DNA of 64,000 nt from an uncultured Pelagibacteraceae bacterium (GTDB taxonomy: Bacteria > Pseudomonadota > Alphaproteobacteria > Pelagibacterales > Pelagibacteraceae). Below, one piece after another: positions 18,209 through 27,319 of this stretch. The stretch lies in contig CACOQN010000001.1 of assembly GCA_902629285.1 (NCBI GenBank), positions 1 through 64,000 of the forward strand. The letters run 5' to 3'. The notes beneath the pieces were generated by a model, which was given only the letters and a program-made list of their open reading frames with translations, had not been told where the DNA came from and searched no databases. A program made the translations under genes and the position numbers. Positions within the stretch are counted from its first letter, which is position 1. The number at the start of each line of letters is the position of its first letter.

Positions 18209-18954
18209 TAATTTACTTTGAATAATTTTCCAAAACCTTCAACAGATTTATTTTTTTTAATTTTAACTAATGTATCCCAAATTAATGCCTGATTACTTGA
18301 TAGGACAACTGTATTTAACTTTTTTTCTAACTTATCTATAATTTCTAAAACTGGTAAAGCTGTACAAGATACAAACAATGCATCAGCTCCATTTAAATCT
18401 ATATTAGATAAAACTTCATACAAATAATTTTGATCTACTTTTCCAATATCGTAATCATCTTGAATATCAAAATATAAATTTGATGTAACCTCAAAACCTT
18501 CACTGCTAAAATAATCAAGAACATCATCATTTAATTTTTTGCTATATGGAGTAAATATTGAAACCTTTTTAATATTCATTTTTTTTAAAGCTTTTATAGC
18601 TGCAGTGCTTGGGGTTGAAACATCTGCCAAAGGTTTTGCATTTTTAACTCTTTTTTCAATTGATTTATGTCCTGCTGCTATAGTTCCTGAGGTACATCCA
18701 TAAACAACACAATCTAAATCTTGATTAGGTAAAATATCTTTTGCAACTTCTGTTACTTTGTCAGACATTTTAATAAGATTTTCTTTCGTTAGTGGGTTGT
18801 AACACTCAATTCTATTAACAAAAAAATCTATTTTTTTATCTTTAATCACATTTATAAAATCTTTCTCGATTGTAAAATCGCTAGCAAGAGCAATTAAACC
18901 AACTCTAGGATTAGATTTACCAATAAATTTAGGATCTATTTTTGTTGAATTCAT
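18208..18954 (-). CDS. Asp/Glu racemase-superfamily protein (EutA / maleate isomerase-like)
   Basis: A 248-residue member of the Asp/Glu/hydantoin racemase superfamily, in the arylmalonate decarboxylase / maleate cis-trans isomerase branch. Two catalytic-type cysteines are visible, in VYGCTSGTIAAG (first lobe) and VSCTALP (second lobe). EutA of the ectoine operon belongs to this branch. It is first of a minus-strand block, fused by TAATG to the DoeA-like gene and followed by an ABC importer, which supports a joint catabolic task. The reaction (racemisation, isomerisation or decarboxylation) cannot be told from sequence. Confidence 0.75.
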   Translation of the reverse strand: MNSTKIDPKFIGKSNPRVGLIALASDFTIEKDFINVIKDKKIDFFVNRIECYNPLTKENLIKMSDKVTEVAKDILPNQDLDCVVYGCTSGTIAAGHKSIEKRVKNAKPLADVSTPSTAAIKALKKMNIKKVSIFTPYSKKLNDDVLDYFSSEGFEVTSNLYFDIQDDYDIGKVDQNYLYEVLSNIDLNGADALFVSCTALPVLEIIDKLEKKLNTVVLSSNQALIWDTLVKIKKNKSVEGFGKLFKVN

Positions 18955-19011
18955 ATTTTAAAAGGTGAATATATCACAAGTTCTTTAATAATCATTAATA
19001 TAAAGATAGGC

Positions 19012-19884
19012 ATGAATATAAAAGATACTTTCATTGCATCCTTAGTGCCTATTTTTTTAGGCTTCGGTTTTGTAATTGCAAAACCTGCTTTTGAATCTTT
19101 CCCCCCTATACTTTTAATGGGTATAAGATTTACATTTGCTGCATCAATATTAATTTGGTGGTTTCCAATACCAAAAGGATATTTAAAAAGAATATTTGCT
19201 GCATCATTAGTGGCTAATACGTTGCAATATAGTATTACATATACTGGTTTAGATTTAATTGATGCATCTTCAGCGGTTCTTTTGGTTCAAATGGAAGTTC
19301 CGTTTGGAGTTATTTTTGCTTACTTCATGCTTAAAGAAAAACCAACTATTAGAGCTTTGATAGGAATAGCCATCGCATTTGTTGGTGTTTATATTTTAAC
19401 TGGATCTCCTAACTTAGATGGGAAGTTTATTGGAATTGGACTTACAATTTTAGGGTCTGCTATATGGGCTCTTGGACAAGTTATGGTTAAACCTTTAAGC
19501 AAGGAGATAAATCCTTTGGCTCTAGTTGCTTGGTTAGCATTTTTCTCTGGGCCAATTTTAATAATGCTTTCATCAATAATTGATGGAAATACAATTAATT
19601 ATATTACAGATGCCAAGATTGATCACTGGATCATTGCAATCTATATTGGTTTCATCATGCAACCAATTACTTATGGTTGTTTCTATTATGTTTTAAAAAA
19701 CAACCCGCTTTATAAAGTGCTTCCTATCGTTACCATGGGTATACCCCCAACAGGATTATTGGCTGCAATTTTTCTTTTAGGTGAAAAACCAACACAAGAA
19801 TTATTTATAGGTGGTGCAATAATAATAGTAGGTGTGATTTTAATTGTATTTACAAAAAATAAAAAAGAAGAGGAAATAAAATGA
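19012..19884 (+). CDS. EamA/DMT-superfamily transporter
   Basis: A 290-residue protein with ten predicted membrane segments in two EamA repeats. The typical EamA repeat ends are seen in each half (VPFGVIFAYFMLKEKPT; MGIPPTGLLAAIFLLGEKPT). The family exports or imports metabolites such as amino acids; the substrate here is unknown. It overlaps the next gene by 4 nt (ATGA) and heads a four-gene plus-strand unit with a beta-hydroxyacid dehydrogenase, an aldehyde dehydrogenase and a phosphodiesterase. Confidence 0.88.
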   Translation: MNIKDTFIASLVPIFLGFGFVIAKPAFESFPPILLMGIRFTFAASILIWWFPIPKGYLKRIFAASLVANTLQYSITYTGLDLIDASSAVLLVQMEVPFGVIFAYFMLKEKPTIRALIGIAIAFVGVYILTGSPNLDGKFIGIGLTILGSAIWALGQVMVKPLSKEINPLALVAWLAFFSGPILIMLSSIIDGNTINYITDAKIDHWIIAIYIGFIMQPITYGCFYYVLKNNPLYKVLPIVTMGIPPTGLLAAIFLLGEKPTQELFIGGAIIIVGVILIVFTKNKKEEEIK

Positions 19885-20822
19885 AAATAGGTTTTATTGG
19901 TTTAGGAAATGTAGGCGGTAAACTAGCTGGAAGTTTAATAAGAAATAATTTTGATGTTACTGTTAAAGAAATAGATGAAAGTTTAACAAATGAATTTAAA
20001 AAGCTAGGTGCTAAAGTTGCAAAGTCTCCTAAAGAATTGGCAGAACAAACTAATCTAATTATTACTTCACTTCCTTCACCTGAAGTTTCCGCGGAGGTTA
20101 TGGAAAGTGAAGATGGAATTCTAAATGGTTTATCAGAAAATAAAATTTGGTTAGAGATGAGCACAACGGATGAAGATGAAGTTAAAAGACTTGGAAATAA
20201 GGTGATATCAAAAAAAGCTATCCCGCTAGATGGGCCTGTTAGTGGAGGATGTCATAGAGCAGCCACAGGTAATATTGCTATATTTGTGGGAGGGGATAGA
20301 AAAGCTTTTGAAAAAATATTACCTGCCTTAACAGTAATGGGTAGAAAAGTTTTACATACTGGGGAGTTAGGTAGTGCGTCAGTTCTTAAAGTTATAACAA
20401 ACTATTTGGCATCAGTTCATTTGGTAGCATTAGGTGAAGCATGGACTGTTGCAAAAAAATCAAATTTAGATCTAGCTAAAACATTTAAAGGTATAGAAGT
20501 TTCATCTGGAAATTCGTTTGTTCATGAAACAGAAAGTCAGGTTATTTTAAATGGTTCTTATAATATTAATTTTACAATGGATCTTGTTTTGAAAGATACT
20601 AGTTTATTCGATAATCTGGCTAAGAAATTAAATACTCCTTTGGAAATTTCTCCAAAGATAGTTGAGATATTTAAAGATGGACAAAAAAAATATGGTTCTA
20701 GAGCATGGTCATCAATGATTGTAAAAAGAATGGAAGATTTAAATAAAATTGATTTTAGAGCCAAAGGTTTTCCTGATAAGCTTGTAGATGATGAACCAGA
20801 AGAAAAAGGCTATGAAATTTAA
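19881..20822 (+). CDS. beta-hydroxyacid dehydrogenase (3-hydroxyisobutyrate dehydrogenase family)
   Basis: A 313-residue NAD(P)-dependent beta-hydroxyacid dehydrogenase. It has the dinucleotide fold IGFIGLGNVGGKLA at the N-terminus, the substrate motif DGPVSGGCHRAATG (about 117-130) and the catalytic lysine region GSASVLKVITNYLAS (about 172-186). The family covers 3-hydroxyisobutyrate, tartronate semialdehyde and related acids. It is translationally coupled to an EamA transporter and followed by an aldehyde dehydrogenase, so a hydroxyacid/semialdehyde pair is likely. The precise substrate is unknown. Confidence 0.87.
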   Translation: MKIGFIGLGNVGGKLAGSLIRNNFDVTVKEIDESLTNEFKKLGAKVAKSPKELAEQTNLIITSLPSPEVSAEVMESEDGILNGLSENKIWLEMSTTDEDEVKRLGNKVISKKAIPLDGPVSGGCHRAATGNIAIFVGGDRKAFEKILPALTVMGRKVLHTGELGSASVLKVITNYLASVHLVALGEAWTVAKKSNLDLAKTFKGIEVSSGNSFVHETESQVILNGSYNINFTMDLVLKDTSLFDNLAKKLNTPLEISPKIVEIFKDGQKKYGSRAWSSMIVKRMEDLNKIDFRAKGFPDKLVDDEPEEKGYEI

Positions 20823-20843
20823 TCAATATGTTAAGATTAAAAA

Positions 20844-22274
20844 ATGTTAGATAAAAGAAAATTTTACATAAATGGTAGATGGGTTGACCCAATCGAAAAA
20901 AACGATTTTGAGGTAATCAATCCTTGTAATGAAGATCCTTTTGCAATTATTTCATTAGGCTCTAAAGAAGATACTAATAACGCTGTAAAAGCGTCAAAAA
21001 AAGCATTTGAAACCTGGAAAGAAACTAGCAAAGAAGAAAGGTTAGATTTGCTAAAAAAACTATTAACAGTTTACAAAAAAAGATTTGGAGAAATGGCAGA
21101 GGCTATTTCACTAGAAATGGGAGCACCAATAGATTGGGCAACAGATGTTCAAACTGGATCAGGACAAGCACATTTAGAAGATTTTATTTTAAGATTGAAA
21201 GAATTTAACTTCGATGAACACTTTGATCAAAAATCTAATAATCACATTTGTTATGAACCAATTGGAGTATGTGGATTAATTACTCCATGGAACTGGCCAA
21301 TAAACCAAATAGCTCTTAAAGTCGTCCCCGCATTTGCAACTGGGTGTACGATGATACTTAAACCATCTGAAATAGCTCCTATCTCTGGAATGTTATTTGC
21401 TGAAATGATTGATGAAGTTGGATTTCCTGATGGTGTATTTAATCTAGTAAATGGTGATGGCGCAGGTGTTGGAACACAAATATCAAGTCATCCTGATATT
21501 GATATGGTTTCTTTTACAGGATCAACTCGTGCTGGAAGACTTATTTCAAAAAATGCAGCAGAAACAATTAAAAGAGTTTGTTTAGAGCTTGGAGGAAAAG
21601 GTGGAAATATAGTTTTTTCAGATAGTTACAAAAATGCTGTTCGAGATGGCATAAGAAATGTAATGAGTAACTCTGGTCAATCTTGTGATGCTCCTACAAG
21701 AATGCTAGTTGAAAAATCTATTTATAAAAGAGCTGTTGAAGAAGCAGTTGATGAAGCAAATAAAATAAATGTAGATCAAGCCTCAAAGAAAGGTGATCAC
21801 ATAGGACCTGTAATATCTAAAATTCAATATGATAAGATAATCAATTTAATTGAAAGCGGAATTTCTGAAGGTGCAACATTAGCAGCCGGTGGTCCAGAGT
21901 TACCTAACGGATTAAATAAAGGTTATTTTATAAAACCAACGATTTTTACAAATGTTACAAACGACATGAGAATAGCAAAAGAAGAAATCTTTGGTCCTGT
22001 CCTTTCTATTATTCCGTTTGAAACTGAAGATGAAGCAGTAAATATTGTTAATGATACTTCTTATGGTTTGGGGAATTATTTACAGACAGAAGATAGAGAA
22101 AAAGCACATAGAGTTGCTAAAAAATTACGCTCAGGGTGTGTTTACATTAATGGTAATTCAGCTGATGCTGGAACCCCTTTTGGAGGTTACAGACAATCAG
22201 GAAATGGTAGAGAAGGTGGAGTTTGGGGTCTTGATGAGTATCTAGAAGTTAAAACTGTTACCGGATGGAAATAA
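20844..22274 (+). CDS. NAD(P)-dependent aldehyde dehydrogenase
   Basis: A 476-residue ALDH with TPWNWPINQ, FTGSTRAG, LELGGKGGNI and the catalytic cysteine in NSGQSCDAPTRM. It is the closest relative in this window of the gene at 6385-7821. It lies 21 nt after a beta-hydroxyacid dehydrogenase and may oxidise the semialdehyde that enzyme makes. A 66-codon frame inside it is only a shadow. Confidence 0.88.
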   Translation: MLDKRKFYINGRWVDPIEKNDFEVINPCNEDPFAIISLGSKEDTNNAVKASKKAFETWKETSKEERLDLLKKLLTVYKKRFGEMAEAISLEMGAPIDWATDVQTGSGQAHLEDFILRLKEFNFDEHFDQKSNNHICYEPIGVCGLITPWNWPINQIALKVVPAFATGCTMILKPSEIAPISGMLFAEMIDEVGFPDGVFNLVNGDGAGVGTQISSHPDIDMVSFTGSTRAGRLISKNAAETIKRVCLELGGKGGNIVFSDSYKNAVRDGIRNVMSNSGQSCDAPTRMLVEKSIYKRAVEEAVDEANKINVDQASKKGDHIGPVISKIQYDKIINLIESGISEGATLAAGGPELPNGLNKGYFIKPTIFTNVTNDMRIAKEEIFGPVLSIIPFETEDEAVNIVNDTSYGLGNYLQTEDREKAHRVAKKLRSGCVYINGNSADAGTPFGGYRQSGNGREGGVWGLDEYLEVKTVTGWK

Positions 22275-22280
22275 AAATTT

Positions 22281-22922
22281 ATGCATTTAATCCATCGTGG
22301 GATTGTAAGCAAAAAATATAAAGAAAACCTTTTAAATTCATTTAAACAATCATTTAAAAAAGGATTTGGAATAGAAACTGATATACACGCAACTAAAGAT
22401 CATAAATTTATCTGTTATCATGACTTTACTTTAAAAAGAATTTTTAAAAAAAAAGAGAGTATTAAAAATCTAAATTATCAAAAAATAAAAGAAATCAGTG
22501 TTAAGTATCAAAAGCCAATACCTCTGCTCCAAGATTTGCTTAAGATATCAAAAAATAAATTCTTTTTATTTATTGAGATTAAACCTAAATTTTCAACAAA
22601 ATTGCTTAAAAAACTGATTAAAGAAACATCTAAATATTCAAAATGTGTATTTATCTCCTTTAAACATCAAAATATTTATAACCTTTTAAAATTAAATAAA
22701 AAAACAAAAGTAGGTTTATCTTTTTCACCACCTACAACCATAAAATCAATTGTAAGGAAATCAAAAATAAAAGATGTTGATTGCTTAATTCTTGATAAAT
22801 CTTACATAAAAAACAAAAAAATTCAGGGCTTAAAAATTAAAAAATATTTTTATACAATTAAAAACAAAACCGAATTCATAAAATATAATAAAAAAAATAA
22901 CTTAATATTTGAAAATTTATAA
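22281..22922 (+). CDS. glycerophosphodiester phosphodiesterase-family protein
   Basis: A 213-residue TIM-barrel GDPD domain without a signal peptide, so probably cytoplasmic like UgpQ. Catalytic elements are HRG (residues 5-7), the metal-binding IETDIH (about 35-40), the HD pair in CYHDFTLKR and a later IEIKP. It is short for the family (about 240) and very lysine-rich. Possible substrates are glycerophosphocholine-type diesters, which would release choline or glycerol phosphate and would fit the methylated-amine genes next door. It is last in its unit and overlaps the convergent oxygenase gene by 6 nt. Confidence 0.83.
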   Translation: MHLIHRGIVSKKYKENLLNSFKQSFKKGFGIETDIHATKDHKFICYHDFTLKRIFKKKESIKNLNYQKIKEISVKYQKPIPLLQDLLKISKNKFFLFIEIKPKFSTKLLKKLIKETSKYSKCVFISFKHQNIYNLLKLNKKTKVGLSFSPPTTIKSIVRKSKIKDVDCLILDKSYIKNKKIQGLKIKKYFYTIKNKTEFIKYNKKNNLIFENL

Positions 22923-24041
22923 TTTCTGTTTAAGATAATTTAATCTTCCAATTATTTCATCTCTATCCATATAATAACCTTGGAGATGTCTATTACCTGA
23001 ATTAGGATCAAACTCAGTTCTGCCATGAAGCAGTCTTCTATTATTAAATGAAAAAATATCTCCTGGTTCTAACCTAAAATTAATTTGGAATTTGGAGTCA
23101 TGTAAAAGATTTCCAAAACGATGGTGTGCTTTATAAACAGAGTCCATTATGTCTGGATGACAATCCAATGCATCTAAAGTTGCAATACTGTATCTAACAT
23201 CATTATAGTCCCCATCTTTAGTTAGTGATATAGCTGTACCATGGACGCTTCTTATTGCTTCTTGTGTATAATCTTTATCTCTAAATTTTAATGGTGTGTT
23301 TACTAAAATATCAAAAATATCTTTTTCATTTTTCCTCAAAAAATCAGCAACCGCAAAAGCATCAACAGCTGAGGAATCTCCTCCTTTTGCTGAATTTACT
23401 AAACAATGTAAGAATTGATAGCCTGGAGGATTTTCAAACCACGGTAAATCCATATGATTATTTAATGCATGAGCTGTATAAGCAGAATTATTCGGTTTAG
23501 GAATATTTATTACCTCAAAAGGGGTTTTAAAAAATGTTTCACGGGTATGACTTATACGATTTAAAACATTTAATGCAGAATTTTTTTCAATTGGTGAATT
23601 TTTTACAATTGCAATACCAGTATGGTGCAAAAGTTCTAACCATTTAATTAATCCAGATTCGGAATTTATTATTTCATCATGATCAATTTGAATAGATTTT
23701 AAATCTTTTTCTAAAGAGTTGTCCCAAAGCTTGTATGGTGAAATATATTTGCGTTTATGTTTTAAAGTATAACAATTTTCTCGTAACCATTTAGGGTCAT
23801 AATAACTTTTATGATCTCCCTCGCTCCATTCAATTTCCAATTTTCCATCTGAACTCATTGAATATGTCTTGGGATTAATACTTTGAGACACTTTTAAAAT
23901 ATTAAACATTCTGTGTCTCGAATCTTTATCGTGCGCAGATGGACAATTATCTCTTAGCCAAAGATAGTTAAATTTACTCTCTTCACCATCATTCCATACA
24001 ATTTTTAGATATGTAGAATTTTTTTCTAATTTCGAAATCAT
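22917..24041 (-). CDS. gamma-butyrobetaine hydroxylase-like Fe(II)/2-oxoglutarate dioxygenase
   Basis: A 374-residue two-domain oxygenase with an N-terminal DUF971-type domain (about 1-100) and a TauD-like catalytic domain. Iron ligands are H196 and D198 (NNHMDLPW) and H339 (RLLHGR); R351 probably binds 2-oxoglutarate. The family hydroxylates gamma-butyrobetaine to L-carnitine, but TmpA, which hydroxylates trimethylaminoethylphosphonate, has the same architecture. The N-terminal zinc motif is altered: only one cysteine remains in LRDNCPSAHD. It is divergent from a betaine-type binding protein, and carnitine-degrading genes lie close by. Both substrates remain open. Confidence 0.83.
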   Translation of the reverse strand: MISKLEKNSTYLKIVWNDGEESKFNYLWLRDNCPSAHDKDSRHRMFNILKVSQSINPKTYSMSSDGKLEIEWSEGDHKSYYDPKWLRENCYTLKHKRKYISPYKLWDNSLEKDLKSIQIDHDEIINSESGLIKWLELLHHTGIAIVKNSPIEKNSALNVLNRISHTRETFFKTPFEVINIPKPNNSAYTAHALNNHMDLPWFENPPGYQFLHCLVNSAKGGDSSAVDAFAVADFLRKNEKDIFDILVNTPLKFRDKDYTQEAIRSVHGTAISLTKDGDYNDVRYSIATLDALDCHPDIMDSVYKAHHRFGNLLHDSKFQINFRLEPGDIFSFNNRRLLHGRTEFDPNSGNRHLQGYYMDRDEIIGRLNYLKQKL

Positions 24042-24061
24042 TGTCAGTATTAATATTTATA

Positions 24062-24089
24062 TAATTGAGTATTCAAATCAACTCAATTA
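24062..24089. promoter_or_regulatory. 9-bp inverted repeat, candidate operator
   Basis: Perfect arms TAATTGAGT (24062-24070) and ACTCAATTA (24081-24089) are separated by 10 nt, in the 137-nt gap between the divergent dioxygenase and proX genes. The arm spacing of about two helical turns centre to centre is typical of a dimeric regulator site. No regulator is encoded nearby. Confidence 0.45.
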
Positions 24090-24178
24090 ATGGTTGTATT
24101 TTAAATTCAAAGCTTGTTTTTTATCTTTATTCATTATTAAATCTTCTTATTAAAACTTAACCTTAAGGAGATAATTTA

Positions 24179-25195
24179 ATGAAGTTTTTAAAAAGATTAA
24201 CTATCTCGATTTTCCTTTTATCATCTTTGGTTGTGTCCAATGCAAACGCAGGTGACTGTAAGGCTAGATTGGGAGATTTTGACTGGAGTAGTGCTAATAT
24301 TCATACAGCTATTACTACTTTTATTCTTGAAAAAGGATACGGTTGTGAAGTTTCTGTAACTAAAGGAAGTACAACTCCGATTATGGCTGCTCATTATGAC
24401 GGTCAATTAGATGTTATTACTGAAGTTTGGTACGACAACATCATTGGTAATTACAAACCTCACGAAGAAGCAGGTACGATTATCCATATGGGAACAAACA
24501 CACCAGACTCTCAGCAAGCATTCTATGTTGATAAAGCTACTGCTGATAAATACAATTTAAAATCAGTTGAAGATATGAAAGATCCAAAAATAGCTGCGTT
24601 ATTTAAAGATCCAGAAGATCCTTCAAAAGGTAGAATGACAAGCTGTATATCTGGTTGGACATGCTACACTGTTAACTTGGTTAAACAAAAAGAGTATGGT
24701 TTAGATAAATACTACACAAACTTTGATCCAGGTTCAGGAGGTGCATTGGATGCTGCAATAGCAGGTGCATTTGCTAAGAAAAAACCAATCTTTACTTATT
24801 ACTGGGCACCAACTGGTTTAATGGGTAAAGTTGATCTTGTAAGATTAAAGGAGCCTAAATTTGATCAAGCATGCTGGGATGCAATGTCTGCAGTTGTAGA
24901 AGACATTAAAGCAAATGGTCCAGATGCTTATAAACCTTCTTGCGCAAGTGAGTACAGAGATATGGCATTAACTAAATCTGTTCTTGCTACTTGGGCAAAA
25001 GCTCATCCAAAAGAAAACGAGTTTATTGGGAAATATACTATTCCAACAGCTACAGTTAACAAAATGTTAGCATTCTATGAAGATGAGTCAGGTGGTGATA
25101 TGGAAGCTACTGCAATAGAGTTCTTAAAATCAGAAACTATGTGGAAAGACTGGGTACCAGCTGATGTTGCTAAAAAAGTTTCAGCAGCATTATAA
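24179..25195 (+). CDS. proX: periplasmic quaternary-amine binding protein (ProX/OpuAC-like)
   Basis: A 338-residue binding protein with a signal peptide (SNANA|GD, about 24). It belongs to the OpuAC/ProX class, with tryptophans in motifs such as DFDWSSANIH, ITEVWYDN and SGWTCY that could form the aromatic cage for a trimethylammonium group. Known ligands are glycine betaine, choline and carnitine. The start is set by a strong ribosome site (AAGGAGAT). A terminator follows, and proW and proV lie beyond it. The context favours carnitine or gamma-butyrobetaine as cargo. Confidence 0.92.
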   Translation: MKFLKRLTISIFLLSSLVVSNANAGDCKARLGDFDWSSANIHTAITTFILEKGYGCEVSVTKGSTTPIMAAHYDGQLDVITEVWYDNIIGNYKPHEEAGTIIHMGTNTPDSQQAFYVDKATADKYNLKSVEDMKDPKIAALFKDPEDPSKGRMTSCISGWTCYTVNLVKQKEYGLDKYYTNFDPGSGGALDAAIAGAFAKKKPIFTYYWAPTGLMGKVDLVRLKEPKFDQACWDAMSAVVEDIKANGPDAYKPSCASEYRDMALTKSVLATWAKAHPKENEFIGKYTIPTATVNKMLAFYEDESGGDMEATAIEFLKSETMWKDWVPADVAKKVSAAL

Positions 25196-25217
25196 TCACT
25201 AAGAAAAATTTATTGAT

Positions 25218-25243
25218 AGAGCCCCTTTATGGGGCTCTTTCTT
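25218..25243 (+). terminator. intrinsic terminator between proX and proW
   Basis: A perfect 8-bp GC-rich stem (AGAGCCCC / GGGGCTCT, 5-nt loop TTTAT) is followed by TTTCTTT. It sits inside the proXWV unit, so it should lower transporter expression relative to the binding protein. Confidence 0.88.
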
Positions 25244-25259
25244 TAAATAAAGTAAAACT

Positions 25260-26291
25260 ATGGAAGCATTAAAGAAAAATAAAAAAATATTTTTTAATAT
25301 TGGTTTGTTAGCTATTTTTGTTTGGTTGTTAATAACTAGTTACAGTCAATCAAAAAGGAAACCTGACAATATAGGAGAATTATTAAATGATTTTTCATGG
25401 TTAGGAGGTAAATGGCCTAAGTGGTTAGACCTACCATTAATGAATTGGATAAATTCTGGTTTTAAAACACTTAACGAAAAATATGGATATATATTTGAGG
25501 CTATAAATAATGTTCTTCTTTATATGCTAATGCTTGTAAAAAACTTTTTAATTCAAGCTCCATGGCCATTAGTAATACTTGGTGTTATAGTATTAACGTA
25601 CTTTGCAAGTGGAAGAAAAATAGGAACAACAGTATTCGTTGGTTTTTGTACATTTTTTATAGGTTTCCTTCATCCAATATTTTGGCAAAAAGCAATTGAG
25701 ACAACTGCAATAATGTTAATTGGAATATTTCTTTGTGTAGTTGCCGGTATTCCATTAGGTATTGCAATGGCAAGAAGTGCGAGAACTAGAAATGTTATTC
25801 TGCCAGTTTTAGACTTGATGCAAACTATTCCAAGTTTTTGTTATTTGATTCCAGGTATTATGTTATTTGGATTAGGAGCTGTTCCTGCAATTATAGCTAC
25901 ATTTATTTACGCAGTTCCACCTTTAGTTAGGCTTACAGATTTAGGAATAAGATTGGTTGATACTGAAGTTATTGAGGCTGCAGATGCATTTGGCGCAAGT
26001 AAAAAACAAAAACTATGGGGTGTGCAAATGCCTTTAGCTTTGCCTAATATAATGCAGGGAATTAACCAATGCACAATGATGGCATTAGCTATGGTTGTTA
26101 TTGCATCAATGATAGGTACTAGAGGTTTGGGAGATGAAGTGTTACTTGGTCTCCAACAATTAAATGTTGGAAGAGCTGCTGAAGCAGGAATTGCTATTGT
26201 ACTTTTGGCAATAGTGCTTGATAGAATTACGCAATCTTACGGAGAAACTCTCCAAGAGAGAACTGCACCAAATACAAAGAAAGGTAAATAA
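25260..26291 (+). CDS. proW: quaternary-amine ABC transporter permease (ProW-like)
   Basis: A 343-residue permease. A non-conserved N-terminal part with an extra membrane segment (about 12-28) precedes the core of about six segments. The EAA loop is ADAFGASKKQKLWGVQMPLALP (about 242-263), and MARSARTRNVILPVLDLMQTIPS is typical of ProW. It moves betaine-like solutes with ProX and ProV. Its last base is shared with the first base of proV (TAATG). It lies directly behind the proX terminator. Confidence 0.92.
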   Translation: MEALKKNKKIFFNIGLLAIFVWLLITSYSQSKRKPDNIGELLNDFSWLGGKWPKWLDLPLMNWINSGFKTLNEKYGYIFEAINNVLLYMLMLVKNFLIQAPWPLVILGVIVLTYFASGRKIGTTVFVGFCTFFIGFLHPIFWQKAIETTAIMLIGIFLCVVAGIPLGIAMARSARTRNVILPVLDLMQTIPSFCYLIPGIMLFGLGAVPAIIATFIYAVPPLVRLTDLGIRLVDTEVIEAADAFGASKKQKLWGVQMPLALPNIMQGINQCTMMALAMVVIASMIGTRGLGDEVLLGLQQLNVGRAAEAGIAIVLLAIVLDRITQSYGETLQERTAPNTKKGK

Positions 26292-27316
26292 TGTCAAAAA
26301 TTGAAATTAATAATGTTTACAAAATTTTTGGTAATAATCCTCAATCAGTTATGCCAATGGTAAAAGAAGGGGCAAATAAAGAGGAGGTATTAGAACAAAC
26401 AGGTCATACAGTTGGTCTAGATAATGTTTCATTAAAAATAGAGGAAGGTGAGACCTTTGTCTGTATGGGTTTATCTGGATCTGGGAAGTCAACATTAATT
26501 CGACATTTAAATAGACTAATCGATCCTACTGACGGAGAAATTATAGTAGAAGGTACAAATGTTATGTCTTTTAATAAAGAACAATTAATTGATTTTAGAA
26601 GACACAAGATGAGTATGGTTTTTCAAAGGTTTGGTTTATTTCCACACAAAACAGTGATCCAAAATGTTGGATATGGATTGGAAATGCAAGGCAAACAGCT
26701 GGAAGAAATAAATAAAACAGCTATGGAAAAAATTGAAGCCGTAGGTCTAAGTGGTTTTGAAAATCAATTTCCAAATCAATTATCAGGTGGTATGCAACAA
26801 CGAGTTGGTCTTGCTAGAGCTTTAGCTACTGATAGTGATATAATGTTAATGGATGAGGCTTTTAGTGCTTTAGATCCACTAATAAGAAGTGATATGCAAA
26901 AACAATTACTTGATCTTCAATCAGAATTAAAAAAAACAATAGTATTTATTACTCATGACTTAGATGAATCATTAAGACTTGGAGACCATATTGGCATATT
27001 GAATGCTGGAAAACTAGTTCAAGTTGGAACTCCGGTTGATATCATTATGAACCCTGCAGATGATTATGTTAGAGCATTTGTGAAAGATGTTAATAGAGCA
27101 AAAGTAATTAAAGCAAAAATAATTATGAAAAGTACTAACGACTCAGATGATATTGATAAAACAAATTTAATTAAAGTAAATGAGGATCAATTTATTGAAG
27201 AATTTTTACCACAAATTGTATGTTCGAATTCTAATTGTGAAGTAGTTGACAAAAGTGGAAATGTAAAAGGTTATATATCTAATAAAGAATTACAGACATC
27301 ACTAACAAAATCATAA
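26291..27316 (+). CDS. proV: quaternary-amine ABC transporter ATPase (ProV-like)
   Basis: A 341-residue ATPase with a ProV-type N-terminal extension before Walker A (GLSGSGKST, about 63-71), Q-loop FQRFGLFPH, signature LSGGMQQRVGLARAL and Walker B IMLMDEAFSALD. Canonical ProV has about 400 residues with tandem CBS domains. Here the C-terminus (about 275-341) is shorter and looks like one degenerate CBS unit, so osmotic gating may be reduced. That fits a catabolic rather than osmoprotective importer. Confidence 0.92.
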   Translation: MSKIEINNVYKIFGNNPQSVMPMVKEGANKEEVLEQTGHTVGLDNVSLKIEEGETFVCMGLSGSGKSTLIRHLNRLIDPTDGEIIVEGTNVMSFNKEQLIDFRRHKMSMVFQRFGLFPHKTVIQNVGYGLEMQGKQLEEINKTAMEKIEAVGLSGFENQFPNQLSGGMQQRVGLARALATDSDIMLMDEAFSALDPLIRSDMQKQLLDLQSELKKTIVFITHDLDESLRLGDHIGILNAGKLVQVGTPVDIIMNPADDYVRAFVKDVNRAKVIKAKIIMKSTNDSDDIDKTNLIKVNEDQFIEEFLPQIVCSNSNCEVVDKSGNVKGYISNKELQTSLTKS

Positions 27317-27319
27317 TTA

